Source: Hyphomonas sp. UBA5111 (GTDB lineage: Bacteria; Pseudomonadota; Alphaproteobacteria; Caulobacterales; Hyphomonadaceae). Taken from it: a stretch of 22,045 nucleotides of DNA. Under the pieces are notes generated by a model. That model had not been told where the DNA came from. It saw only the letters and a list, made by a program, of their open reading frames with translations, and ran no database searches. Below, one piece after another: positions 6,259-15,086 of this stretch. The stretch is from positions 1-22,045 of the forward strand of contig DHZF01000057.1 in assembly GCA_002414505.1 (NCBI GenBank), in the 5' to 3' direction. Positions within the stretch are counted from its first letter, which is position 1. Every line of letters begins with the position of its first letter. Made by a program: the position numbers and the translations under genes.

Positions 6259-8805
6259 ATGTCCAGACGATCATTCAACACCGGCCTGTGGCTCAGCGCC
6301 ATGCTGCTTCCAGTCTGCGCGCATGCGCAGAATACTGATGAAGCGCGCCAGGAAACCATCATCGTGATGGCGTCGCCCATTCGCGACAGTCAGCAGGCAG
6401 CGATCGAGGCCAAACGCAAGGCGGACAATGTTGTCGATATTATTGCCTCCGACACGATCGGGCGCTTCCCTGATCAGACCTTGGCGGCTGCCCTCACGCG
6501 CGTTCCGGGCCTCGCCGTGGAAGGCGACCAGGGCGAGGCGCGGTTTGTCAATTTTCGCGGTGGCCGGTTTCGTTACACGACTATCGCGTTCGACGGAATT
6601 GATGTGCTCGGCGCCGACAATGGCCGAATTCCCCGCTTCGATTCCATTCCAGCCGTCATCACAAGTTCGATCGAAGCCAACAAGGCCGTTACGCCGGACA
6701 CGCCCGGCGCGCCGGTCCTCGGCTATATCAACATCAAGACTTTCAGCCCCTTTGACAAAGAAGGCTTTGGCCTGTCCGCCACGGTCGGGGCTGGCAAGCG
6801 CGATCTCAATGATGCCGAGACCCAGCGCTATGCCCTGCGGACCTCCTGGTCGAACGACCGGTTCGGCCTTCTCGGCTTTGCAACGCTCGACAAGCGTGAC
6901 CGCAATGTCGACAATCGCGAATTCGAACCCGTCGACACGAATAGCGACGGCACGCTCGATAGCCTCCAGAACCTCGACTATCGCCAATATGGCGGGTATC
7001 GCGAGAATGACTCCTATGGGGCCAAGGCCGAATTCCGTCCCGCAGACGGACCGATCGAGCGTGTCTTTGCCTCCTCAATTTTCTACGAGTTTGCCGACGA
7101 GGAAGAGCGTAACCAGTTCGACTTTGACTTCGCCCCTGTTCCACTGGGATCATCCGGGCGCCTTGAAGAGGTCGAAGTCACACGCCTGCTCGAACAGGGG
7201 CGGTATGAAACCTCGACGTTCACCAATACGGTCGGCACCGACCTCGCGCTTGGCGGCTGGGTCGTCACGCCGCGACTGAACTATACGGAAACAGAAAACT
7301 ATACCCGGGTTCCGCTGATCCAGACCGCATTCCTGACACCGATCTCGGCCGACTATGATATCGGTGACATTAACGACCCCATCCTGACGCCGTATGCGGA
7401 AGGTACAAACATGCCTGTCGACATCAACAGCCTGTCGCCAACGTTTGATCTGTTCATCAATATCCAGAATGAGCTCAAAACGGAATCCACCAAGGGCCTG
7501 ATCGATCTCGAGCGGGACTTTGACCGCTTCGGCACGGTTTTCAAGGCAGGCTTCAGCTATGACATGCGTGAGGCCGTGGGCAACAATGCCCAGACTGTTG
7601 CGCTCGGCCTTCCGGTCGACCCGAACGCCTACGCGACAGAGGCGCTCTGGGACGCCGATTTCACCAATACGGTCGGCGCCGTCTATTATCGTAACGAAGC
7701 CCTTCGGGGCGCGCTCTATGATGCCTATCGCGCAGCAGATCCTGACTATTCGCCCACACCCGCTTCCTCGCCGGCCGATGCGGTCAGCATTGAGGAAGAC
7801 ATTCTGGCTGCCTATGCCATGGCAATGAGCCAATTCGGTTGGGGCAATGTGGTCTATGGCGTGCGGGTGGAATCGACGGATTTCTCGACCGCTGGCAATC
7901 AGGTAATCGATGGTGTGGCGACGGCTATCGACGCCTCCAACGACTATATCAATGTGTTGCCGAGCCTGCATGTCAACTTCGATCTCAGTGAGGCCTGGAA
8001 GCTGCGCCTGTCGGCGACGAGCGGGATCAGCCGCCCGACCTATACGGAGGCGCGCGCCTCCCAGAGTGTGGATCCGACAACACCGTCCATCACCGGCGGC
8101 AATCCGGATCTCAAGGCTGAAGAATCCTATGGCCTTGACGCCTCGCTGGAATGGTATTTCGATACGGCCAGCATTCTGTCGCTCGGCGCCTTCTACCGGT
8201 CCATCGACCATGTGATCTATCCCGGCGGTGAGATGGTCGATGGCTCCACCCTTGCCCCGGGCGTGTTCGCGCCGGGGGATCCCGTTCCCTATAATACCTT
8301 CCTCAATGGTAAGGATGGCGAGTTATCGGGGATGGAGGTCAATCTGATCTATTCAGCGGCCGATTTCCTTCCCTCGCCGTTCGACGGGTTCGGGATTTCA
8401 GGCAACCTGACATTACTCGACAGCGAATTCTTCGCCCCGGAAATCGGCGCAAATGGCATCACGGCACCCATTCCGGGCACCTCGGACCTCATCTACAATG
8501 CCTCCCTGTTCTATGAGAAATACGGTCTGTCTGCCCGGTTGAGCTATCAATGGCGCGATGCCTGGCTGTCGACGACCGAAAGCGGGCCGAACCTCAATCA
8601 GTACTGGGATGAAACAGAACGTCTGGATGCCAAGGTTCAGTACGAATTGCCTTACACGTTCGGCGGTGCCAGCACAGTCGTCTTCCTCGAGGCGAACAAC
8701 CTCACCGATTTTCAGGACCGTCGCTATATCGACACGCCCCAAACGATCGACCAGATCGAATCCTATGGCCGCGCTTACATGATCGGTCTCAGCCTTGACT
8801 ATTAG
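6259..8805 (+). CDS. TonB-dependent outer-membrane receptor (Xanthomonas/Caulobacter type)
   Basis: An 848-aa outer-membrane transporter. The signal peptide runs to about residue 23 (CAHA followed by Q). A TonB-box-like segment (ETIIVMAS) lies at 32-39. The plug begins with KRKADNVVDIIASDTIGRFPDQT and continues with ALTRVPGLAVEGDQGEARFVNFRG, the hallmark of the TonB-Xanth-Caul subfamily. The rest is a beta barrel with alternating aromatic strands and a C-terminal strand ending GLSLDY, with the terminal aromatic residue used for BAM-mediated insertion. This subfamily is mostly linked to uptake of carbohydrates or other complex nutrients, but the ligand here is unknown. The phosphatase gene follows after 25 nt, suggesting the pair handles a phosphorylated substrate. 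The divergent double TetR gene is the likely regulator. Confidence 0.95.
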   Translation: MSRRSFNTGLWLSAMLLPVCAHAQNTDEARQETIIVMASPIRDSQQAAIEAKRKADNVVDIIASDTIGRFPDQTLAAALTRVPGLAVEGDQGEARFVNFRGGRFRYTTIAFDGIDVLGADNGRIPRFDSIPAVITSSIEANKAVTPDTPGAPVLGYINIKTFSPFDKEGFGLSATVGAGKRDLNDAETQRYALRTSWSNDRFGLLGFATLDKRDRNVDNREFEPVDTNSDGTLDSLQNLDYRQYGGYRENDSYGAKAEFRPADGPIERVFASSIFYEFADEEERNQFDFDFAPVPLGSSGRLEEVEVTRLLEQGRYETSTFTNTVGTDLALGGWVVTPRLNYTETENYTRVPLIQTAFLTPISADYDIGDINDPILTPYAEGTNMPVDINSLSPTFDLFINIQNELKTESTKGLIDLERDFDRFGTVFKAGFSYDMREAVGNNAQTVALGLPVDPNAYATEALWDADFTNTVGAVYYRNEALRGALYDAYRAADPDYSPTPASSPADAVSIEEDILAAYAMAMSQFGWGNVVYGVRVESTDFSTAGNQVIDGVATAIDASNDYINVLPSLHVNFDLSEAWKLRLSATSGISRPTYTEARASQSVDPTTPSITGGNPDLKAEESYGLDASLEWYFDTASILSLGAFYRSIDHVIYPGGEMVDGSTLAPGVFAPGDPVPYNTFLNGKDGELSGMEVNLIYSAADFLPSPFDGFGISGNLTLLDSEFFAPEIGANGITAPIPGTSDLIYNASLFYEKYGLSARLSYQWRDAWLSTTESGPNLNQYWDETERLDAKVQYELPYTFGGASTVVFLEANNLTDFQDRRYIDTPQTIDQIESYGRAYMIGLSLDY

Positions 8806-8830
8806 CATAATGAGAATGGGAGACTTCAGA

Positions 8831-9931
8831 ATGCATATTCAAAAATTCGTTATGAGCCTGTCCCTGTGTGCCCTGGTCGGTTGCGGCGTGACGGCTGCGG
8901 AGGAACTCCAGGCCTCGGCCGATGTCAGCGTGACGCTGGACCGGTCCAGCATGACATATTCGATCGACTGGCCAGACTTTACCGGTCAGACCTACCGCGT
9001 CGAAGTGTCTTCCCAGACAGATGGTCGTGCAGGTGACGTGATCGCCGAAGCTCTTCACGAATCCGAATTTACCTGGACCGCCGATGCTCTGGACGCGCGC
9101 CATTACTTTACCATCACCCCTCAGAATGGCGAAACGATGCTGGCTGCGGTGCGGCTACTCCCCCTCGAAGGCGGACGCAATTTCCGCGACCTTGGCGGCT
9201 ATGAAACGGAAGATGGGCACAGGGTAAAATGGGGCCGGATCTATCGATCCGGTGTCATGGAGGGTCTGACGGATGCCGATTACGATTATTTGTCGAGCCT
9301 TGGCATCAAGGTCATCTGCGATTTGCGCACGGCAGGCGAGCGGTCCGATGAACCAACCGACTGGCGCGCCGGGCAAATCGAGTATCTGAGCTTCCCTGAC
9401 CCGGAAGGAACAGGGGCAACCGGATTTTTCTCGGTGCTGTATGAGCCGGACGTCACACCGGAAACAGCCCGCAAGGCCATGGCCGATGGATATAGCCGGA
9501 TCGCGCATGAGCAGGTGCCGGCCTATCGCGAAATGTTTGACCGGCTTGCGGCCGGGGACATTCCGCTTGCTTTCAATTGCTCAGCCGGCAAGGACCGGAC
9601 GGGTATTGGCGCGGCTCTGCTACTGACCGCACTGGGTGTCCCCAGAGAGACGGTTGTTGCCGATTACGCCCTGTCAGACACCTATGTCGACTACATGGCT
9701 GAATTCATCACCGATGCAGGGGCGAGCGGGCATGAGGACAGCCCCTATGCCTTTCTCGCCACCCTGCCAGAGGAAGTGCTCGAGCCACTCATGCGGTCCG
9801 ACCCTGTCTATATAGAGCGTGCGCTGGGTGATATCGAAGCTGAATATGGGTCTGTCATGGCATTTCTGGCACAGGAGGTGGATGTGACGGATCAAGAATT
9901 TCTGGCCATCCGCGCTCAGCTTCTGCAGTGA
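8831..9931 (+). CDS. Lipoprotein tyrosine-phosphatase-family enzyme (Y_phosphatase3/PtpB-like)
   Basis: A 366-aa exported phosphatase. The N-terminal signal ends in the lipobox LVGC (Cys18), so the protein is probably lipid-anchored in the periplasm or outer membrane. Residues about 30-108 resemble a small beta-sandwich (fibronectin-like) domain. The catalytic part starts at GGRNFRDLGGY (114-124), followed by the IYRSG motif (137-141). The P-loop is NCSAGKDRTG, with nucleophile Cys250 and Arg256, matching CX5R. The residue before Cys is Asn, where His is most common. The family includes protein tyrosine phosphatases and lipid or inositol-phosphate phosphatases. I chose the ATG at 8831 because GGGAGA lies 7 nt upstream and a proper lipoprotein signal follows; an upstream in-frame ATG at 8795 overlaps the receptor stop and would spoil the signal. 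Co-transcription with the receptor suggests it dephosphorylates an incoming nutrient. Confidence 0.9.
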   Translation: MHIQKFVMSLSLCALVGCGVTAAEELQASADVSVTLDRSSMTYSIDWPDFTGQTYRVEVSSQTDGRAGDVIAEALHESEFTWTADALDARHYFTITPQNGETMLAAVRLLPLEGGRNFRDLGGYETEDGHRVKWGRIYRSGVMEGLTDADYDYLSSLGIKVICDLRTAGERSDEPTDWRAGQIEYLSFPDPEGTGATGFFSVLYEPDVTPETARKAMADGYSRIAHEQVPAYREMFDRLAAGDIPLAFNCSAGKDRTGIGAALLLTALGVPRETVVADYALSDTYVDYMAEFITDAGASGHEDSPYAFLATLPEEVLEPLMRSDPVYIERALGDIEAEYGSVMAFLAQEVDVTDQEFLAIRAQLLQ

Positions 9932-10123
9932 GGGGGGGGTGAACCCGGTTCATCTCCCTGGCGTCCTGATTCTGGGGATGGGGTGCGGGTGCGCCGCATT
10001 GCGGAAGAGGCAAGGGGCAGACTTTCCTCGTGAATTGCCTAAATGTCATGGCCTCGATTAATATTTCGAATAAGGACTATTTAAGCAGGTCCGCGATTGT
10101 CAGACATCACCTCATGAGATTGC
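9932..10123. other. Convergent spacer with a G-run hairpin
   Basis: Directly after the phosphatase stop there is a run of eight G (9932-9939), then TGAACCCGGTTCA (9940-9952), a perfect dyad with one central base. With three G-U pairs the stem extends over 9933-9945 and 9947-9959. No T tract follows, so it is a hairpin that may protect the mRNA 3' end or assist termination. The remaining 160 nt are more AT-rich near 10060-10085 and show no gene. Confidence 0.4.
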
Positions 10124-11248
10124 CTATGCCATGCCGCTGATGGAAGCCCGGAATCTCATCAGGGACAGGCTGAACAGGGCTGTCCCGATGACAAGCAGGG
10201 CAAGAAAAGGCTGCCACACCACCTCCAGTCCGGCGCCGCGATAGAGAATGGCCTGACTGAGTTCGACAAAGTGAGTGGTCGGCGCCAGCCACATGATATC
10301 CTGCACGAATTGAGGCATGCTCTCGCGCGGCGTGAGACCGCCGGACAATAGCTGCAGGGGCATAATTGTCAGAATGAGCAGGAGCCCGAATTGCGGCATG
10401 CTCCGCGCCAGGGTGGCCAGGAAGATTCCCATGGAGGTAGTTGCGAACAGACACAGTACCGTGCCTGAAAGAAACAGTGGAATGGAGCCTTCGATCGGGA
10501 CCTGAAGCAGGCCCTGTACGACCAGAACCAGTGAAAGTGTTGTTGCCAGAAGAACGACCAATCCCATGGACCAAATCTTCGACAGCATGATTTCCGTCGC
10601 AGTGACCGGCATGACAAGCAGGTGCTCAATCGTGCCATGTTCGCGTTCGCGGATGAGAGCGGCTCCTGTCAGAACAATTGTCAGCATCGCTATCATGTTG
10701 ATGATCTGCATCAGGCTTCCGAACCAGACCTTGCTCAGGGTTGGATTGAAGCGCGCGCGAAGGGTGAGGTGCGCCGGCAGGACAGAGTCTTTCCGATTTC
10801 CGGCGAGGAACTCGTTGATCTCACTCATCACGATCTGCTGCACATAGGCGCTGCCCGTAAAGGCTTGGCTCATGCGGGTTGCATCCACATTTAGTTGAAT
10901 ATCGGTATCGCGGCCGGCGAGCACATCGCGCTGGAAATCCGGCGGGATGTTCAGGACGAATGTATAGCGCCCCTCATCCATGCCTGCATCCATCTCGCTC
11001 AGGACCGTCATCACCGGAGCCTGGAACTGGGGCGGATAGAAAGCCGAAACGATACGGCTGGAAAGCTGGGATTCGTCTTCATCAACAATCGCAATGGGGG
11101 CGTTCGCCAAGGTTTCCGGCATGGCGGTGGCCGCCGTATAGACTGAGACAGTGAACACATAAATGATGAGGACCAGCATCATCGGATCCCGCAACAAACT
11201 CCATATTTCCTTTATGCCGAGCCGATATATGTTTTGCAGGTGACGCAT
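10124..11248 (-). CDS. ABC-2 type transporter permease (YhhJ-like)
   Basis: A 374-aa membrane subunit of an ABC exporter. One transmembrane helix near the N-terminus (about 24-42, MMLVLIIYVFTVSVYTAA) is followed by a large extracytoplasmic domain (about 43-170), then five or so helices from about 178 to 370, the standard ABC2_membrane_3 pattern. The segment LIREREHGTIEHLLVMPVT is the conserved coupling-helix region of this family. The order HlyD adaptor, double-ATPase fusion, permease matches the E. coli yhiI-rbbA-yhhJ arrangement, and the length agrees with YhhJ. The ATG at 11248 lies 1 nt after the stop of the fusion gene (TGACATG), so translation is coupled. It probably pairs with the permease half of the fusion protein to form a heterodimeric pore. 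It is the last gene of the operon. Confidence 0.92.
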   Translation of the reverse strand: MRHLQNIYRLGIKEIWSLLRDPMMLVLIIYVFTVSVYTAATAMPETLANAPIAIVDEDESQLSSRIVSAFYPPQFQAPVMTVLSEMDAGMDEGRYTFVLNIPPDFQRDVLAGRDTDIQLNVDATRMSQAFTGSAYVQQIVMSEINEFLAGNRKDSVLPAHLTLRARFNPTLSKVWFGSLMQIINMIAMLTIVLTGAALIREREHGTIEHLLVMPVTATEIMLSKIWSMGLVVLLATTLSLVLVVQGLLQVPIEGSIPLFLSGTVLCLFATTSMGIFLATLARSMPQFGLLLILTIMPLQLLSGGLTPRESMPQFVQDIMWLAPTTHFVELSQAILYRGAGLEVVWQPFLALLVIGTALFSLSLMRFRASISGMA

Positions 11249-11249
11249 G

Positions 11250-13994
11250 TCAGGTTTCCTGCTTTCGAAGCAACACTATGGCGAGGCCGAGGATCACCGG
11301 AATGGCGATCAGCAAGGGAACATAAAGTGCATAGAGGTCGGACAGCCTCAGGGCCTTTGCAAAAACACCGCGACTAATGGCAAACATATAGGTTGCCGGA
11401 AATATCTCCCCGAGAAACCGTCCTAATCCGGACAGGGAAGAGACAGGATCAATCAGACCCGAAAACTGCGTTGCAGGTATCAGCGTGCCGACCATGGTGA
11501 AAAACATGGCGGCGATCTGGCTGTTGGTTACGGTGGATGCCAGGAGCCCCATCCCAGTCGCAATGATTGAAAACAAGAAGGCGGCCAGTATGAGCGCAAA
11601 AAAGCTCCCCGTGATGGGGACCGCAAAGAGCGTCAGGGACATGATCGTCATCAAAAGAAAGTTCATCATGGCCAGAACAATATAAGGCAATTGCTTGCCC
11701 AGCATGAATTCTGCGCGGGTCACCGGCGTAACATAGAGGTTGATGATCGAGCCGAGCTCCTTCTCGCGTACAATGCCGAGCGCCGTCAGCATGGCTGGCA
11801 GAAGCATGAGCAGGAGGGGGACAATGGCGGGCACCATGGCTGGCATGCTGCGTACGTCCGGATTATACCGAAACCGCGTCTCTATGCCGAAAGTGCCGGT
11901 CGGCGCATGACCGGTCCGTTGCGTAATCTGCTCTGCAATCCAGTGCTGGTGAATGCCCTGGACATAGCCTTTAACGGTCTCAGCACGCGTGGGCATCGCG
12001 CCATCAATCCAGGCGCCGATCTCCGGTGTTTCGCCTCGCAGCAGATCCCGTCCGAATCCCGGTGGGATTTCGACGACAAGCGAAAGTTCGCCGCTTCGCA
12101 TGCGCGTGTCGAGATCGGCATAGTCTGCGACCGGAGCGTGTTCCTGAAAATATCGCGAACCTGACAGACTCAGCGCGTAATTCTCGCTGATCGTGGACTG
12201 ATCGCGGTCAAGCACCGCATAGCTTAAATTCTCGACGTCAAGGCTGATCCCATATCCGATCACGATCATGAGAATGAGTGAACCGAACAGAGCCAGGCTC
12301 GCCCGGAACGGATCCCTTCGTAATTCCAGCGTTTCGCGCCAGGAATAGGTCAGAAGGCGTTGTAGGCTGAACAGCCTGTGCGGTTCAGCTGAGGCCTTCG
12401 CCTCGGCGGGAAGAGCGACGGCCTGGCTCTCCGGGACAGCTTCATCTTCCCCCACTGCGGCTTTCAGATATCCGATAAATGCATCTTCAAGCGTTCTGGC
12501 CCCGCTTCTGGCAAGCAAGGCTGCGGGTGTGTCGCTGTCCAGCACCTTGCCGGCATGCATCAGGGACATGCGGTCACAGCGCTCAGCCTCGTTCATGAAA
12601 TGGGTAGATACGAAGACCGTAACCTTGTCGCGGCGGGACAGTTCTACCAGAAGCCGCCAGAACTTGTCCCGGGCAACCGGGTCCACGCCCGACGTCGGCT
12701 CATCCAGGATCAGAAGCTCGGGCTTGTGGACCATTGCCACGGCCAGCGACAGGCGCTGGCGAATTCCAAGCGGCAGATCCGAGGGCAATTGGGTCAGCGC
12801 GCCGGCCAGATCGAACCGGTCAATCATTTCGTCGACCCGTCCGGAAATCTCGTTGGACGGAACATGGAACAATTGGGCGTGAAGGACGAGATTCTGCTTC
12901 ACGCTCAATTCACTGTAGAGTGAAAAGGACTGAGACATGTAACCTACCCGCTTGCGGGTCTCGATGTCATGGGGGTCAATCTCGCTGCCAAACAGCCAGG
13001 CTGTGCCTTCCGTTGCCGGAAGCAGCCCTGTCAGCAGTTTCATGGTCGTTGTCTTGCCGCAGCCATTGGAGCCCAGAAATCCGAAAATCTCACCGCGCCG
13101 AATACGGAAGCTGACATGATCAACCGCCGTGAAATCCCCGAATTTCATGGTCAGATCACGCGCTTCGATTGCTATGTCGGCTTCTTCATCAAGGTCGAGC
13201 GGCGAGATTTCGACCGGCCTGTACTCCGCGATCTTTTCCTCGGGCAGCAGGGCGATGAAGGCCGTCTCAAGAGACGAGCGGCCCGTGCTGGCCAGGATCT
13301 CCTGTGGAGTTCCGGTGGCGAGGATGTGGCCGTCATCCATGGCCACCAGCCAGTCAAAGCTCTGCGCTTCATCCATATAGGCCGTGGCAACCAAGACGCT
13401 CATGCCTGGGCGCTTGTTCCGTATGGTCGCGATCAGGTCCCAGAACTGGGACCGTGCGAGCGGGTCGACCCCTGTTGTGGGTTCATCCAGGATCAGGAGG
13501 TCGGGATCATGAATCAGTGAGCAGCACAGGCCAAGCTTCTGCTTCATCCCCCCGGACAGTTTTCCCGCAGGGCGATCGAGAAAGTCTGCAAGGCCGGTTG
13601 CCGTGGTCAGATCATCAATTCGTGTGCGGCGCGCCGAAGCATCATGCCCGAAAAGCCGGCCGAAAAACTGGAGATTTTCTTCCACGGACAGGGTGGGATA
13701 GAGATTCTTGCCCAATCCCTGAGGCATATAGGCGATATTCGGACACACGCGGTCACGATGGGATTGTTTGGAAATGTCGCCTCCCAGCACCTGGGCGGCC
13801 CCGGTCTGCACAGCCCGCGCCCCCGCGATGACGGACAGCAGGCTGGATTTTCCGACACCGTCGGGACCAATCAGGCCGACCATGCAGCCAGCTGGAACAT
13901 CAAGGTCCAGCCTGTCGAGGGCGTACACATCGCCATAGCGCAAGGTCAGGGCTCTGAGGGAGGCGACAGGCGGAGAAGCAGACGGTGCAGGCAT
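11250..13994 (-). CDS. rbbA: RbbA-like fusion: two ABC ATPase domains plus ABC-2 permease
   Basis: A 914-aa fusion, close to E. coli RbbA in size and order. NBD1 (about 12-250) has Walker [10 protein letters not shown] (43-51), signature LSGGMKQ (147-152 region) and Walker B LLILDEP (Asp170, Glu171). NBD2 (about 274-510) has Walker [10 protein letters not shown] (308-316), Walker B LLILDEP (Asp431, Glu432) and the switch His465 in STHFMNEA. The C-terminal part (from about 555) is an ABC-2 permease with one helix, an extracytoplasmic domain and about five more helices. NBD1 has Ala205 where the switch His should be, and NBD2 has LPLGIRQ where the LSGGQ signature should be, so only one composite ATP site looks complete. 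E. coli RbbA was described as a ribosome-associated ATPase, but here the operon with an adaptor and an outer-membrane factor points to export. GGAG lies 8 nt before the ATG. Confidence 0.93.
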   Translation of the reverse strand: MPAPSASPPVASLRALTLRYGDVYALDRLDLDVPAGCMVGLIGPDGVGKSSLLSVIAGARAVQTGAAQVLGGDISKQSHRDRVCPNIAYMPQGLGKNLYPTLSVEENLQFFGRLFGHDASARRTRIDDLTTATGLADFLDRPAGKLSGGMKQKLGLCCSLIHDPDLLILDEPTTGVDPLARSQFWDLIATIRNKRPGMSVLVATAYMDEAQSFDWLVAMDDGHILATGTPQEILASTGRSSLETAFIALLPEEKIAEYRPVEISPLDLDEEADIAIEARDLTMKFGDFTAVDHVSFRIRRGEIFGFLGSNGCGKTTTMKLLTGLLPATEGTAWLFGSEIDPHDIETRKRVGYMSQSFSLYSELSVKQNLVLHAQLFHVPSNEISGRVDEMIDRFDLAGALTQLPSDLPLGIRQRLSLAVAMVHKPELLILDEPTSGVDPVARDKFWRLLVELSRRDKVTVFVSTHFMNEAERCDRMSLMHAGKVLDSDTPAALLARSGARTLEDAFIGYLKAAVGEDEAVPESQAVALPAEAKASAEPHRLFSLQRLLTYSWRETLELRRDPFRASLALFGSLILMIVIGYGISLDVENLSYAVLDRDQSTISENYALSLSGSRYFQEHAPVADYADLDTRMRSGELSLVVEIPPGFGRDLLRGETPEIGAWIDGAMPTRAETVKGYVQGIHQHWIAEQITQRTGHAPTGTFGIETRFRYNPDVRSMPAMVPAIVPLLLMLLPAMLTALGIVREKELGSIINLYVTPVTRAEFMLGKQLPYIVLAMMNFLLMTIMSLTLFAVPITGSFFALILAAFLFSIIATGMGLLASTVTNSQIAAMFFTMVGTLIPATQFSGLIDPVSSLSGLGRFLGEIFPATYMFAISRGVFAKALRLSDLYALYVPLLIAIPVILGLAIVLLRKQET

Positions 13995-13997
13995 GGA

Positions 13998-15077
13998 TCA
14001 GTCTCCAAGGTTCACCTGCATATCCTCCGGCCAGTCTCTTGCTGGATCGAGGCGGATCCAGGCCATGCCCGGCAACCCTGTCTTGACCTGCTCCAGATGC
14101 TCAAGGAGCAAGTCTTCAGATATCTTGGCCCGTACACGAAACATGAGTTTCTGCCGTTCGCTTTGGGTTTCAACGGTCTTGGGCGTGAATTGGGCAGAAC
14201 TGGCCACGAAGGAAACAGTTGCCGGAATGACATATTGCGGGGCTGCATCAAGAATGATCCTGACTTCGGTCCCGAAACCGACCCGGCCCGCAGCTTGTTC
14301 CGGCAGAAAGAATGTCATGTATACGTCAGACAAATCGACCATGTTGAAAACGGTGCCGCCATTGCCGATGACTTCCCCGGCTTGAGCTACCTGGAATTGA
14401 ATCCGCCCATCCCGTGGCGCAATCAGTTGGGCATCTTTGATATCTGCCGATATGCGGGCAATGGTGGCATTGGCGGCTGTCACGGTGGCCTCGGCTCCCA
14501 GGACCTGAGAGTCCGCCGCGACAACAGATGCCTGCATGGCCTGGGTCTGGGCCCGTGCAGCAGCGAGGGCTGCCTGCGCGCTTGCCACGCGCGCGCGATC
14601 ATCATCAAGTTCCTGTTGTGACGCGGCGCCTTCGCTGGAAAGTGTTTCGGACCGCGCCAGGCGCTGTCTGGCCGCGTGCAGTTCCGCGTCTCGCTGGCGA
14701 ATTGCCGCCCGGCTGGCCTCAACATTGCTCTGGGCGAGAGCGACCTGCGCCTTGGCCACCGCGACGGCCTGCACGGCGCGCTGCTGACTGGCCCGGGCCT
14801 CCTCCAATTGTGCGAGGAGCGTGTCGACCTGCATCTGCGCAAGCATTTGGCCTTGCGTCACGAAGTCCCCCTCCCGGACACTGACGGTCTGCACACGGCC
14901 TGCAATTTTCGTCGCAATGTTGATTTCAGTCGCCTCAATCCGGCCATTCCCGCTGATGAAACCTTCCGCGTCACCCGGGGTCCGGGTCCCTTGCCACAAC
15001 ACCCCCGCCAGGAGCACAATCCCTGCGACACCCAGCAGGGGGAACCATTTTTTGAGAAGTGTACTCAAGTCTGACAT
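13998..15077 (-). CDS. HlyD-family periplasmic adaptor (membrane fusion) protein
   Basis: A 359-aa adaptor linking inner-membrane exporter and outer-membrane channel. An N-terminal membrane anchor lies at about 11-29. It is followed by the first half of the lipoyl/barrel-sandwich domain (GNGRIEATEINIATKIAGRVQTVSVREGD, about 43-72). A long Ala/Gln/Arg-rich coiled-coil hairpin spans about 85-205, and the second lipoyl half reads LIAPRDGRIQFQVAQAGEVIGNGG. A beta-barrel domain ends the protein. It resembles E. coli YhiI and YbhG. An AGGAG overlapping the stop codon of the upstream gene serves its ATG, and its stop lies 3 nt before the ABC fusion gene. The substrate is unknown; relatives handle drugs, toxins or lipids. 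Confidence 0.93.
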   Translation of the reverse strand: MSDLSTLLKKWFPLLGVAGIVLLAGVLWQGTRTPGDAEGFISGNGRIEATEINIATKIAGRVQTVSVREGDFVTQGQMLAQMQVDTLLAQLEEARASQQRAVQAVAVAKAQVALAQSNVEASRAAIRQRDAELHAARQRLARSETLSSEGAASQQELDDDRARVASAQAALAAARAQTQAMQASVVAADSQVLGAEATVTAANATIARISADIKDAQLIAPRDGRIQFQVAQAGEVIGNGGTVFNMVDLSDVYMTFFLPEQAAGRVGFGTEVRIILDAAPQYVIPATVSFVASSAQFTPKTVETQSERQKLMFRVRAKISEDLLLEHLEQVKTGLPGMAWIRLDPARDWPEDMQVNLGD

Positions 15078-15086
15078 GACGCGCTC

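Noticed and set aside
6271..6987. Long minus-strand frame opposite the TonB receptor
   Set aside because: It mirrors the receptor's codons and has no domain of its own; the receptor frame is unambiguous.
7150..8211. 353-codon minus-strand frame inside the receptor gene
   Set aside because: Antisense shadow of a highly conserved outer-membrane receptor; no independent start signal or domain.
13644..14621. 325-codon plus-strand frame across the ABC fusion/HlyD junction
   Set aside because: Antisense to two clear export genes and without family features.
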